From: UBA1952 sp965246905
Lineage (GTDB): Bacteria > Bacteroidota > Bacteroidia > Chitinophagales > Chitinophagaceae
DNA length: 64,000 bases
NCBI GenBank assembly: GCA_965246905.1
Contig: CBDFFZ010000003.1
Coordinates: 186,001-250,000 of the forward strand
Direction: 5' to 3'
The notes beneath the pieces are model-generated. The model did no database searches and was not told where the DNA came from. It saw nothing but the letters and a program-made list of their open reading frames with translations. The position numbers were made by a program, and so were the translations under genes. Positions 34,523-42,578 of this stretch are shown piece by piece. How positions within the stretch are numbered: the stretch's first letter is position 1; each line of letters begins with the position of its first letter.

Positions 34523-35434
34523 TCACGCATCTTGTGCGCTGCCACGCGGATGAGCCCGGCGGTGTATCTCCTTTAGTTTCGCAATATTATTATGGGTATA
34601 AATCTGCGTAGCCGCAAGGCTGCTATGTCCTAGCAGGTCTTTGATAGCCTGTATATTGGCTCCGTTATTGAGCAGGTGCGTGGCAAAAGTATGGCGCAAT
34701 ACATGCGGGCTTTTTTTCTTTAAGGTAGATACTTTGCCTAAGTATTCTTTTGCTGCCAGATATACATAACCGGCATAAACCGGCTTGCCGCTTTCGAGCA
34801 CGAGCAACTGCACTCTATCTACATCTTCTATTTCTTTTTTTGCTTTGATATAATCCCGAAGCGCATCGAGCAGCACAGCACTTACAGGTATCAGGCGCTC
34901 TTTATTTCCTTTACCCCAAACCCGCAGCTGGCCGAGGTTCCATTCAATATTGGAGACTTTTAGGTCAAGGAGCTCCTGCCGCCTCATGCCCGTATTGTAA
35001 AGCAGGTCGCAGATAAGCCGGTCGGTCATGCCCTTAAAGCCTTCGCCAAAGCTTTCTTCTTCAAATAGCTGCTTCATTTCTTCTTCTTTAAGAAAAACCG
35101 GCAGCCGCTCAGGCTTTTTGAGCGAGTGGATTTTATGAGCCGGATTTGCCGTTACAGCACCCTGCCGCAGTAAGAATTTATAGAAAGAATTGAGTGTGGA
35201 TATCTTCCGGTTAAGCGTAGTGGCGCTTTGGTTGTTCGTGTCTTTTAAATGCGCCAGCCAACTTCGTATCTGGTAATGATCAACGGCGCCAATATCGGTT
35301 ATCAATGGATAATTTTCCCCGAGATAACCGAAAAAAGCCTTGAGATCAGTATTGTAGGAAATAACCGTATGAGGAGAATAGCGCTTTTCAAAGCGAAGCC
35401 ACTGTATAAAGCCGGGCAGGGAAGTATCGAGCAT
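34523..35434 (-). CDS. xerC: Tyrosine recombinase, XerC/XerD family
   Basis: The 303-residue length is typical of Xer. All catalytic residues are visible: Arg151 (GMRRQEL), Lys175 (GKGNKER), His244 and Arg247 (PHVLRHTF), His270 (LLGHSS) and Tyr279 (QIYTH). The N-terminal SAM-like core-binding domain is FIQWLRFEKRYSPHTVISY. It should resolve chromosome dimers at dif. Its place between rpsU and hpf is the usual Bacteroidota housekeeping context, not a phage or transposon. The start codon directly follows the T-run of the rpsU terminator. XerC versus XerD assignment is by context. Confidence 0.9.
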   Translation of the reverse strand: MLDTSLPGFIQWLRFEKRYSPHTVISYNTDLKAFFGYLGENYPLITDIGAVDHYQIRSWLAHLKDTNNQSATTLNRKISTLNSFYKFLLRQGAVTANPAHKIHSLKKPERLPVFLKEEEMKQLFEEESFGEGFKGMTDRLICDLLYNTGMRRQELLDLKVSNIEWNLGQLRVWGKGNKERLIPVSAVLLDALRDYIKAKKEIEDVDRVQLLVLESGKPVYAGYVYLAAKEYLGKVSTLKKKSPHVLRHTFATHLLNNGANIQAIKDLLGHSSLAATQIYTHNNIAKLKEIHRRAHPRGSAQDA

Positions 35435-35473
35435 AAAAAAACCGCTGTATAAAGGTAAACCTTTACACAGCGG
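35435..35473 (-). terminator. Terminator or attenuator between rpsU and xerC
   Basis: CCGCTGTATAAAGG (35442-35455) pairs with CCTTTACACAGCGG (35460-35473), one mismatch, loop TAAA. The T-run on the minus strand (35441 down to 35435) ends exactly at the xerC ATG. Read-through would be needed to express xerC from the rpsU promoter. Confidence 0.8.
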
Positions 35474-35505
35474 GCAAAAAAAATTTATGGGGCGGAAAAG
35501 CCGGA

Positions 35506-35703
35506 TTAATCTTCAAATTTTCCGTCGGCCATCTGCTGCTTGTACACAGCCTTAAGCATTTCTGTGCGGCGCACAATAGAAGGCTTGATGAAAGCCTGGC
35601 GCTTCCTGAGCTGCAATAGTGTGCGGCTCTTTTCAAACTTCTTTTTGTACTTCTTAAGCGCTTTGTCTATGTTTTCGCAATCTTTGGCATCAATAATAAG
35701 CAT
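35506..35703 (-). CDS. rpsU: 30S ribosomal protein S21
   Basis: A 65-residue basic protein: MLIIDAKDCENIDKALKKYKKKFEKS, then LRKRQAFIKPSIVRRTEML. This is the standard Bacteroidota bS21. It lies on the 30S platform near the anti-Shine-Dalgarno end; in Bacteroidota it takes part in hiding that sequence. It is the first gene of the rpsU-xerC-hpf group. Confidence 0.95.
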   Translation of the reverse strand: MLIIDAKDCENIDKALKKYKKKFEKSRTLLQLRKRQAFIKPSIVRRTEMLKAVYKQQMADGKFED

Positions 35704-35800
35704 AACGTAAATACCCCCTTTTTCAGATTTTGGGATGGCGAAAGTAGTTATTAAATATTTACCTGCAAAATTTTTTAGCGCTTAAAGCGTTTTAAAAGGA

Positions 35801-35808
35801 TAATTTTG
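35801..35808 (+). promoter_or_regulatory. TAnnTTTG -7-like box
   Basis: TAATTTTG fits the Bacteroidota consensus exactly. It ends one base before an ATG at 35810 and ten before the ATG at 35819. If it is the real -7 box, the message would begin after 35810, which supports the 35819 start. No -33 element is clear. Confidence 0.4.
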
Positions 35809-35818
35809 AATGCAGGAT

Positions 35819-36373
35819 ATGAAACGCGAAGCCCGGAATATAAAGATCACCCTAATTGTAATTGCGCTAATCGCATTTGCAGGTTGTAAAAAGTACACGG
35901 ATGAGGCCGGACCGCATACTGATCCCCGTTTTGAAAAGCGCTACTGCAATGTGCCGGAAGCCGTGAATTACAACTGGGATTTCCCGGGAACACCCGATGT
36001 AACGGACGCTGTATGCCGTTATCCTTCCGATATTTTTAAAGGGAACTTTCTATTTACCGATTCCATCTACAATGCTGCCAATGCCTTTATCCGGCAAGAG
36101 GTCAAAAACATCCATATTACCGCTGGCTCGCACACGCAAATAACCATAAGCGGCTTTTGCGCATCCGCTTCCTTGCCATTTACGGCCAATCGCCATCTCC
36201 ATGCCGATGCAGATACTACAATTACTAACGGGCAGCCCCTGTGCCGCGACATAGACACACTAACCGGTTATATTTTCAGGGCAGTGGATGACAGCGCGCA
36301 TATACAATTTGCCTGGCAGGTAAAGAGTGATACCGGCGTGTTTTTTCACCGGGGTACGGCAGTAAAGCAATAG
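35819..36373 (+). CDS. Putative lipoprotein of unknown function
   Basis: About 184 residues. After the hydrophobic stretch IKITLIVIALIAFAGC comes the lipobox Cys, then KKYTDEAGP, a common start for Bacteroidota surface lipoproteins. The mature part has RYCNVPEAVNYNWDFPGTPD and paired cysteines (RYCN, AVCRYP). Close relatives I can name do not exist. ATG at 35810 is an alternative start. The riboflavin synthase gene follows after 10 bases, but it has its own -7-like box. Confidence 0.65.
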   Translation: MKREARNIKITLIVIALIAFAGCKKYTDEAGPHTDPRFEKRYCNVPEAVNYNWDFPGTPDVTDAVCRYPSDIFKGNFLFTDSIYNAANAFIRQEVKNIHITAGSHTQITISGFCASASLPFTANRHLHADADTTITNGQPLCRDIDTLTGYIFRAVDDSAHIQFAWQVKSDTGVFFHRGTAVKQ

Positions 36374-36378
36374 TTTTG
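36371..36378 (+). promoter_or_regulatory. TAnnTTTG -7-like box before ribE
   Basis: TAGTTTTG ends five bases before the ribE ATG at 36384 and overlaps the stop of the preceding lipoprotein gene. Transcription from it would give a nearly leaderless ribE message. Confidence 0.4.
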
Positions 36379-36383
36379 CGCCT

Positions 36384-36977
36384 ATGTTCACCGGTATCAT
36401 CAGTCATCTTGCCACCATTGCTCATATTGCCGACAGCGGCTCTAATAGGGATTTCTGGCTGAGCTCCCCGATCACGCAGGAGCTTAAAATTGATCAATCT
36501 TTAGCCCACAACGGCGTATGCCTTACGGTGGTGGAAATTAATGATGAAACCTATCGTGTAACGGCTGTTGCTGAAACCCTCCAGAAAACAACGCTCGATT
36601 ACTGGCAGATCGGCGATACCATCAATCTCGAGCGCTCCCTCCGCGTAGGAGACCGTCTCGATGGCCATTTTGTACAAGGCCATGTAGATGCCGTAGCTAA
36701 GTGTATTGAAAAGCAAACCCTGGAAGGGAGCTGGCTTTTCCGCTTTCGCTATCCTGTGGAGTTTGCCGCATTAATCATCGAGAAAGGGTCTATCTGCCTC
36801 AACGGCGTAAGTCTTACAGTATTTGATGTAGGTGCCGATACCTGCACTGTTACTATCATTCCTTATACGTATGAACACACGGCGTTCAGCAAGCTGGAGG
36901 CCGGTGGCATAGTAAATGTGGAATTTGATGTGATGGGCAAATACCTGCTGCGGTCGGCAGCGCTCTCCCGGGGATAA
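36384..36977 (+). CDS. ribE: Riboflavin synthase, alpha subunit
   Basis: A 197-residue protein with two lumazine-binding barrels. The N-terminus MFTGIIS is diagnostic. The first barrel has LAHNGVCLTVVE and VAETLQKTTL. The second has GHFVQGHVDAVAKC, IEKGSICLNGVSLTV and IIPYTYEHTAF. It dismutates two 6,7-dimethyl-8-ribityllumazine molecules to riboflavin and the pyrimidinedione, as a cytosolic trimer. No other rib genes are nearby, so the pathway is scattered. No FMN riboswitch was seen in the short upstream gap. Confidence 0.95.
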   Translation: MFTGIISHLATIAHIADSGSNRDFWLSSPITQELKIDQSLAHNGVCLTVVEINDETYRVTAVAETLQKTTLDYWQIGDTINLERSLRVGDRLDGHFVQGHVDAVAKCIEKQTLEGSWLFRFRYPVEFAALIIEKGSICLNGVSLTVFDVGADTCTVTIIPYTYEHTAFSKLEAGGIVNVEFDVMGKYLLRSAALSRG

Positions 36978-37036
36978 ATAGCGTGTTTTCTGCATCCGGC
37001 ATACCTTAAACCGTTTTATCTTACACGCTGTTTTTT

Positions 37037-38773
37037 ATGAGACAATTAAATCTTGAACCTTCCTATGATGTAGTGATCATAGGCGCAGGCGTTGCCGGAC
37101 TTACTTCTGCCGCATTGCTTGCTGAGGCCGGGCTTACAGTTTGTGTGCTGGAACGGGCATCCAATGGCGGCGGTTACCTGGCCGGTTTCCGCAGGAAAGA
37201 CTTCCGCTTTGATACCGCTATCCACTGGCTCAACCAGTATATGAAAGGTGGTATGGTTTGCTCCATATTCGATATTATCGGCGAAGATTACCCGACTGCA
37301 GTGCCCCAAAAGCGCATCCGGCGCTACCTCGGTGAGGGCTTTAACTACCTTCTCACTAATAATCCCGATGATCTTAAAAAGCAATGGCAGGAAGAGTTTC
37401 CGGAAGATAAGGAAGGTATTGAGCGGTTCTTCAAGGCGGCTAAAAGGCTCGGCCAGTCATTCAGCGATTTCGGGCATATTTTCCGCTCGGAAGAGACCAT
37501 GACTTTTGGCGAAAAGATGAAGAACAAGCGAAACCTCCTGCGCTTTGCAATGCCCTTTATCCCGCATATTCGCTTCTCAGGGCGGGAAGGTCTGAAACGC
37601 GGTCTTACAAAATATTTTAAAGCCGAAAAGCTGCACCGGGTTTTCGGTGCCGATAGCGAGCTGCTTTCCTGCCTCGTGCCCATTGGCTGGGCCTATTACG
37701 GAGATTATCAAAGTCCGCCGCACGGTGGCGGGCAGCGCATACCTGAGTGGCTTACACATGTGGTAGAATCGCTTGGCTATACCGTAAACTATAAGTGCGA
37801 GGTAAAGGAGATACTTGCAGAAAGCGGCGTGAGCAAAGGCGTGCGCTTCGAGCACCGCGGCAAGGAATATACGGTTGCCAGTAAGTATGTGATCGCAGCG
37901 ATGGATGTGGAAACCCTGTTTGAGAAGATGCTCCCGCAGGAACTGGTTACTACAAAGCAGAAGGGCAAGATGCGCGATGCGGAGCTTTATACCTCGTCCG
38001 TAACCGTATCGGTGGCTATTGATTGCCCGGTAGAAGAGCTGGGCTTCGATGAAGAGCTGGTACACCTTAATGCAACACCTACCATGACGGAGCACGAGGT
38101 GCTGGGCGACCCGATGCAATCGGAGATAAGCGTTCTTGCGCCGTCGTTCCGCGATCCTTCGCTGGCACCGGCAGGGCAGGGCACCCTTACGCTCTATATG
38201 CCTGCGCTGATGGATTACGAAGGTAACTGGATGACGGAAACCGGAACCGATGGCAAGGTAATACGCGGGGAGAAATACAAAGAATTGAAGCAGAAAATTG
38301 CGGATATCATTATTGACCGCGTAGAGGCTAAAGTAGCGCCCGGACTGCGCTCCCATATCCTGTTCTATGATGTGGCTACGCCCATTACGCACTGGCGCTA
38401 TACGGGCAACCGCGGCGGCACGATGATGGGCCAGAAACCCGGCCGCGCTAATATGCAGAACAAGGTGGCGCAATACCATACGCCCCTGAAAAACCTATTC
38501 CTTGGCGGCCACTGGGCGGAGCTTGGCGGCGGTGTGCCCATTGCCATTAAGGCTGCGGCCAATGCCACGCTGCTCGTGCTGAAGGCCGAAAAGCCGGATA
38601 CTTATAAGGTGCTGCGCGCTTATATGGATAATAAAAGCTCCATTGTGGAACTGCGCAACAGCGGCAAATTTGCCCGCTATGCAAACGACTGGAAGCCCGA
38701 GCCAACGCCCGCGCAGAAAAAGGAAATGCGGCTGCGCGGTGAGGTTGTGGTAGATAAAGAGGAAGAAGATTAA
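37037..38773 (+). CDS. CrtI/phytoene desaturase-like FAD-dependent oxidoreductase
   Basis: A 578-residue flavoprotein. The dinucleotide-binding motif is VVIIGAGVAGLTSAALLAEAG (about residues 11-31), followed by VLERASNGGGYL. The C-terminal FAD motif is NLFLGGHWAELGGGVPIAIKAA (about 500-521). The middle matches the phytoene dehydrogenase-like group (COG1233), which includes carotenoid desaturases, isomerases and many uncharacterised enzymes. No other carotenoid genes are adjacent, so the substrate is unassigned. The acidic tail EVVVDKEEED is unusual. A YwqG-like gene follows after 14 bases. Confidence 0.85.
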   Translation: MRQLNLEPSYDVVIIGAGVAGLTSAALLAEAGLTVCVLERASNGGGYLAGFRRKDFRFDTAIHWLNQYMKGGMVCSIFDIIGEDYPTAVPQKRIRRYLGEGFNYLLTNNPDDLKKQWQEEFPEDKEGIERFFKAAKRLGQSFSDFGHIFRSEETMTFGEKMKNKRNLLRFAMPFIPHIRFSGREGLKRGLTKYFKAEKLHRVFGADSELLSCLVPIGWAYYGDYQSPPHGGGQRIPEWLTHVVESLGYTVNYKCEVKEILAESGVSKGVRFEHRGKEYTVASKYVIAAMDVETLFEKMLPQELVTTKQKGKMRDAELYTSSVTVSVAIDCPVEELGFDEELVHLNATPTMTEHEVLGDPMQSEISVLAPSFRDPSLAPAGQGTLTLYMPALMDYEGNWMTETGTDGKVIRGEKYKELKQKIADIIIDRVEAKVAPGLRSHILFYDVATPITHWRYTGNRGGTMMGQKPGRANMQNKVAQYHTPLKNLFLGGHWAELGGGVPIAIKAAANATLLVLKAEKPDTYKVLRAYMDNKSSIVELRNSGKFARYANDWKPEPTPAQKKEMRLRGEVVVDKEEED

Positions 38774-38787
38774 TCGATGTACAAACC

Positions 38788-39540
38788 ATGCTCCCAGAAT
38801 TTTTAAAGCCTTACGAGCGCGAGCTTGAAAAGTATAAGCTGGATTATATTAAGATAACTGCGCAGCCGCTGAAGGGCAGGCAGGCTACCGGCATTAGCCA
38901 GAGCAAGTTCCTCGGCAAGCCTTACCTTCCGGTTTGGGCCGAATATCCCAAAGACGAACGGGGCTATCCCATGATCCTGCTGGCGCAGATAAATTTTGCG
39001 GAGATGCCCCGGCTGGAGGATTATCCGGAAAGCGGAATCGTGCAGCTTTTTGTATCTGGGGATAACTGGTACGATATGGAAGATTATAAGGTGCTCTATC
39101 ATCCGGAGATCAATGTGGCGCAAACGGATTTCAGCTTTCTTAAGCCGGATCTTTATGAAGAATCGCCCATTGATTGCGAGCATGCTCTTTCTTTTTCAAA
39201 GGCTGTGGAATGGGGTGGCTCGGAGGATTTTCGGTTCGATTACCTGTTTGACGGCGAGCCGTATTGGGATTTCGAGGATAAGCTTACTAAAGAACAGCAG
39301 GATATTGCAGAGCCATTGTTTTCAGGCACCGGCCATAAGATAGGCGGATATGCCTGCTTCACGCAGATAGACCCGCGGTCAGAGGACGAACGCATGAAAG
39401 ATGATGTGCTACTACTCCAGATCGATATTGATGATGAGATCATGTTTGGCGACAGTGGTGTTGCACACTTGCTCATTAACAGGCAGGCTTTGAAAAACAA
39501 GACTTTTGAGCAGACCCGTTTTCAATGGGACTGCTGCTGA
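38788..39540 (+). CDS. YwqG family (DUF1963) protein
   Basis: A 250-residue protein matching the DUF1963/YwqG pattern: SKFLGKPYLPVWAEYPKDERGYPMILLAQINFAEMP near the N-terminus, then GTGHKIGGYACFTQIDPR and LLLQIDIDDEIMFGDSGVAHLLI at the C-terminus. The family is widespread and of unknown function, possibly carbohydrate-related or toxin-immunity-like in some genomes. Nothing here shows which. It lies 14 bases after the CrtI-like gene, and a terminator follows about 100 bases downstream. Confidence 0.88.
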   Translation: MLPEFLKPYERELEKYKLDYIKITAQPLKGRQATGISQSKFLGKPYLPVWAEYPKDERGYPMILLAQINFAEMPRLEDYPESGIVQLFVSGDNWYDMEDYKVLYHPEINVAQTDFSFLKPDLYEESPIDCEHALSFSKAVEWGGSEDFRFDYLFDGEPYWDFEDKLTKEQQDIAEPLFSGTGHKIGGYACFTQIDPRSEDERMKDDVLLLQIDIDDEIMFGDSGVAHLLINRQALKNKTFEQTRFQWDCC

Positions 39541-39644
39541 TATTATAGGAATCCTGAATTATTAGTGCGTCGATATGCAGGCAAACGCTTTTTTGCAAAT
39601 ATTATACTATCCACTGTACCCTTGAGGGTATATATACAATGCGA

Positions 39645-39687
39645 AACATGCCACCAGGGTACCCTTGGTGCATGTTCGTGTTTTTTA
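39645..39687 (+). terminator. Probable intrinsic terminator after the ywqG-like gene
   Basis: AACATGC-ACCA-GGGT pairs with ACCC-TTGGTG-CATGTT (39645-39676) with two single-base bulges, and TTTTTT follows at 39681-39686. A separate 14-bp palindrome TACCCTTGAGGGTA lies at 39617-39630. The rest of 39688-39818 shows no gene. Confidence 0.6.
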
Positions 39688-39818
39688 GTGGTATTTAACG
39701 GCGTTGCTTTTATAATGACCTGTTTATTTTAGGATAGTGCTTTAGTCTCCATTAAAAACGGCCATGCCGGCTGCGTAAGTCCCGATACTGCCCGTCTCCG
39801 GTAGCTGCAAGCATTATA

Positions 39819-39875
39819 AAATCATAGAAATCAAAATAATCACAGTTCAGACAGCGACAAGGAAAAGCCCAATAG
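39819..39875. repeat. Dispersed intergenic repeat, copy 2
   Basis: The left block (39819-39851) matches 25157-25189 at 28 of 33 bases, and the right block AGGAAAAGCCCAATAG (39860-39875) is identical to 25291-25306. Here the blocks are nearly contiguous. From 39876 to 39993 nothing else is evident. Confidence 0.6.
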
Positions 39876-39993
39876 CAATCCACCTGCCGAAGTAGCCGCG
39901 ATAGGAAAAATGTCGAACTCATTCATCTCAGATTTAGCTGCCTTCATTAAGCTTTCACAATCACATCGCCTGCGTAATGCTTAACTTGCCATC

Positions 39994-40214
39994 ATGGCTA
40001 TGACCAAAGTTGAATTCTTCCGTGCCTTCCTACCCACTGTGTCTTCCATAGCCAACAATATCGAGACTGCTATCAATCAATTCAAAGAAGAATTTAGTTC
40101 GGAAACCCATCACCTGACAAGAAAATTCTGATCGTAGCTAAAGATCACGATGCTATGAACATCCTTCCTGAAAACCTGGATAAGGTAGCTATTCTGAATT
40201 TCAGCAAGGAATAA
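39994..40214 (+). pseudogene. Small unknown gene with a frameshift
   Basis: One frame runs MAMTKVEFFRAFLPTVSS then NIETAINQFKEEFSSETHH and stops at 40131. A second frame takes over at the same place with KKILIVAKDHDAMNILPENL and ends DKVAILNFSKE at 40214. Joined near 40115-40125 they would give a protein of about 73 residues with a helical N-terminus. The family is not recognised. A single missing or extra base would explain it, either as mutation or sequence error. Confidence 0.4.
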
Positions 40215-40268
40215 GGGAACAGGCAGGCGCCAGACTTTTGGAAAAATGCCTTTACAGTGAGGCCGGTA

Positions 40269-40478
40269 ATGCTGCACGGGCAAAAACGGCTCATGAAAGC
40301 GGTCGATCAGTATGACTTGGAGGGTAATTATATCGCAACTTTTGAAAGTATTGGATCTGCATCCAGAAAGGTAAATATCTCAACCAGTGCCATTAAACGG
40401 GCAAAGGATATAGAGGGGTTCACAGGCGGAGGATTTATATGGAAGACACTAAACAATGGCGATATAGTAATGGTTTGA
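40269..40478 (+). CDS. Orphan NUMOD1/IENR-like DNA-binding module
   Basis: About 69 residues. The core AVDQYDLEGNYIATFESIGSA followed by SRKVNISTSAIKRAKDIEG and GGFIWK matches the NUMOD1 (IENR1) repeat, a small helix-turn-helix module found at the C-terminus of HNH and GIY-YIG homing endonucleases. No nuclease domain is attached here, so it is either a free-standing module or the remnant of such an endonuclease. The start is uncertain: GTG 40257, ATG 40269 and ATG 40293 are all possible. Confidence 0.6.
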   Translation: MLHGQKRLMKAVDQYDLEGNYIATFESIGSASRKVNISTSAIKRAKDIEGFTGGGFIWKTLNNGDIVMV

Positions 40479-40590
40479 TGGTAGCAAGTTCGAAATGGTT
40501 GTAAGTGTTGATTAAATTGGCTAATATTATGTTAAATCATATATGTTGCCATTGCTTTTAATTGTTCACTACTTCCCCTCCTTTTTAACT

Positions 40591-41168
40591 ATGAAAATAA
40601 ACAACGCCTTGACGATCAATTGCGCGGCGAAATCCTTAGTGCAGCTATAACATTCATACTGGTAAATAGTGATTTGTCCGGTCCTGACAATTTTGATTTA
40701 CTGTATCGTTATCTCAGTTTTGATGAAAGTAAAGCTGAAATCGCGGACAGCGAAGGATTAGCAGCAATGGTTTTACAGCAACAACTTTGGGCTGTACTGC
40801 GCCGGTATAGAAAGGCAGACTGGAAATTAAATCTTCCGGCTTTGCAAAGTGAATTAGTCAGCCTGTGAAGAAAAGCTCACAGGTACGATGCTCTCATTGC
40901 TCAAAAAAGCCATAAAAGTGCTGGTTTACCAACCAGTCCGCGCAGCAAACTTTGGCAGGTCGATGATCAGAATGATTTTATGGTTTCAGCACGTGCTAAA
41001 GGTGTACTGACGAAGGCACAAATAACTTCTCTACAACAGCTATGCAATGCTACAGAAGCGGATTTGTCCAGATATTTAAACGCTGGCGTCAAAACCATAA
41101 ACGAAATTAAGGCTGAGCTTGCAAGACATAGCTTGAAATTTAGTGACACTGCTGCAGATGAGCATTGA
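40591..41168 (+). pseudogene. Gene with an RpoA C-terminal-domain-like (helix-hairpin-helix) end, broken twice
   Basis: From an ATG at 40591 the frame is wrong by one base. Adding one A to the run at 40594-40597 would give M-KNKQRLDDQLRGEIL continuing to the frame open from 40620. That frame reaches LPALQSELVSL, hits TGA at 40866-40868, then continues in the same phase through RKAHRYDALIAQKS to LTKAQITSLQQLCNATEADL and GVKTINEIKAELARH, ending at 41168. The end resembles the alpha-CTD of RNA polymerase, a DNA- and protein-binding fold. Around 190 residues would result if intact. Function unknown. Confidence 0.5.
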
Positions 41169-41202
41169 GATAATTTGGTAAATTGCCCAATGCACGTACC
41201 CG

Positions 41203-42573
41203 CTATCTGTCCAAACCCGCAAAGCCGCTTAAAAGTCTTTGCAGCAGGTTCCGGTCTTTAGTGATTATTCTTGCCTGTGCGGTCATTTCAGGGTTGAAAG
41301 ATACTTTGCGATGGTAAGAAGTAACAAGCGTATCTGGTAAAACTATGCTTACTCTATACACCGCACTTTTTTGCGTTCCTAAACTACTACTGTTATCTGC
41401 CGTTTGAGGTAATACGCTGATACTTCCAACCCTGCCTTCGAGGTAGCCATATTCATTGTATGGAAACTGATCGAGCATCAGGTGCGCCTTCTGGCCCTGC
41501 TTTATTTTCCCGCTTCCCTGAGCCGGGATATTCACATAGGCAATGTAGCTAAAATTCGCCGGCACTACAGCCCCGATCTCCTCACCGGCATTAATGGTTT
41601 CATTTACCTGCAAGGGTCTTAAAAAGTGCATTTTTCCCTTGTAAGGGGCATATAGAAGATACTTCAGCTTCCAGCTTTGTACAAAATTTTGCAGGTTGCG
41701 CACCTGCCCGCGTATAGCAGCGAGCTGACTGGCCTCCTTCTCTGTCTGCTCGTAGGCTATATCTGCCTGCTGCTTATTATTGTCTGCAATGGATGCGCTA
41801 TTTTGCAATGCGCTACGGGTTTGTTGCTCTAAAGCCAGTTTCTTCTGCCGCAGCTTTGCCGCTTCATCAAAGTATTCCTGCCTTGAAATTACTTTGTCAT
41901 TGTAGAGCTTTTCGTTAGCCTTAAAGCGCTCGTCTGCCTGTCGCAGTTCTTCCATTATCAGTGCCTTTTCCTTATTGCCGATGGAAGACATCGACTGATA
42001 GCGTGCCGTCTGCGATTGCAGGCCCGCGCTTCGCTTTGCGTAAATATGCTGGTTTTGTACCAGCACATAGCTGCTGATCGCATCCACCAGATTATTAAAA
42101 ATGCCCTGCCCCTCGCCAAGTGATGAAAGGGTTGTATGGCCTATTACGGAAAGGCCATTTATGTCTTTTCTTTCCAGTGCTGTCAACGTGCTGTCTGCAA
42201 TAGCGGATAACTGCTGCGCCTTATCATAACCTGTGCTGTTTTCCAGCTCTGCAATAGGCTGGTCTTTTAGTACGACTGCATCTTCAACTACAAACAGCTT
42301 TTGTATCCTGCCGCCGGTGCTGCTTTTTAACCTGATGGGTAAAGGATCTGTTGTCAGCGTTGCCGCCCCTTCCAGCATATCCGGGTAGCGGATGAAATAC
42401 ATGCCTGCTATAATAACGCAAAGAATGGCAAAGATGATGATGGTGCCCTTGCGCACGAAGTAGCCGGGATTGGCTGATATGATTTCCTGGACGGCAGAAG
42501 ACGCTTCTATGCTGCCATGCTGCAAGCTTTGGCGTTCTGCGAATGAATCTGTTGATAGATATGGATCCGGCAT
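41203..42573 (-). CDS. HlyD-family membrane fusion/adaptor protein of the lanthipeptide exporter
   Basis: A 456-residue periplasmic adaptor. One N-terminal membrane helix (about 43-60, IIIFAILCVIIAGMYFI) is followed by a biotinyl-lipoyl half (GGRIQKLFVVEDAVVLKDQPIAEL), a long coiled coil (about 180-300), a second lipoyl half (LYAPYKGKMHFLRPLQVNETINAGEEIGAVV), and a beta-barrel. It starts five bases past the stop of the C39 ABC transporter and is the last gene of the operon. It should link that transporter to an outer-membrane TolC protein, which is not in this window. Confidence 0.9.
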   Translation of the reverse strand: MPDPYLSTDSFAERQSLQHGSIEASSAVQEIISANPGYFVRKGTIIIFAILCVIIAGMYFIRYPDMLEGAATLTTDPLPIRLKSSTGGRIQKLFVVEDAVVLKDQPIAELENSTGYDKAQQLSAIADSTLTALERKDINGLSVIGHTTLSSLGEGQGIFNNLVDAISSYVLVQNQHIYAKRSAGLQSQTARYQSMSSIGNKEKALIMEELRQADERFKANEKLYNDKVISRQEYFDEAAKLRQKKLALEQQTRSALQNSASIADNNKQQADIAYEQTEKEASQLAAIRGQVRNLQNFVQSWKLKYLLYAPYKGKMHFLRPLQVNETINAGEEIGAVVPANFSYIAYVNIPAQGSGKIKQGQKAHLMLDQFPYNEYGYLEGRVGSISVLPQTADNSSSLGTQKSAVYRVSIVLPDTLVTSYHRKVSFNPEMTAQARIITKDRNLLQRLLSGFAGLDR

Positions 42574-42578
42574 AGCTT

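Noticed and set aside
34523..35434. Tyrosine recombinase as the integrase of a mobile island
   Set aside because: It sits between rpsU and hpf, the normal Bacteroidota place for the chromosomal Xer recombinase, with no attachment repeats or cargo.
37577..38479. 300-codon open frame opposite the CrtI-like gene
   Set aside because: It is antisense to a clear flavoprotein with intact motifs and has no recognisable domain.
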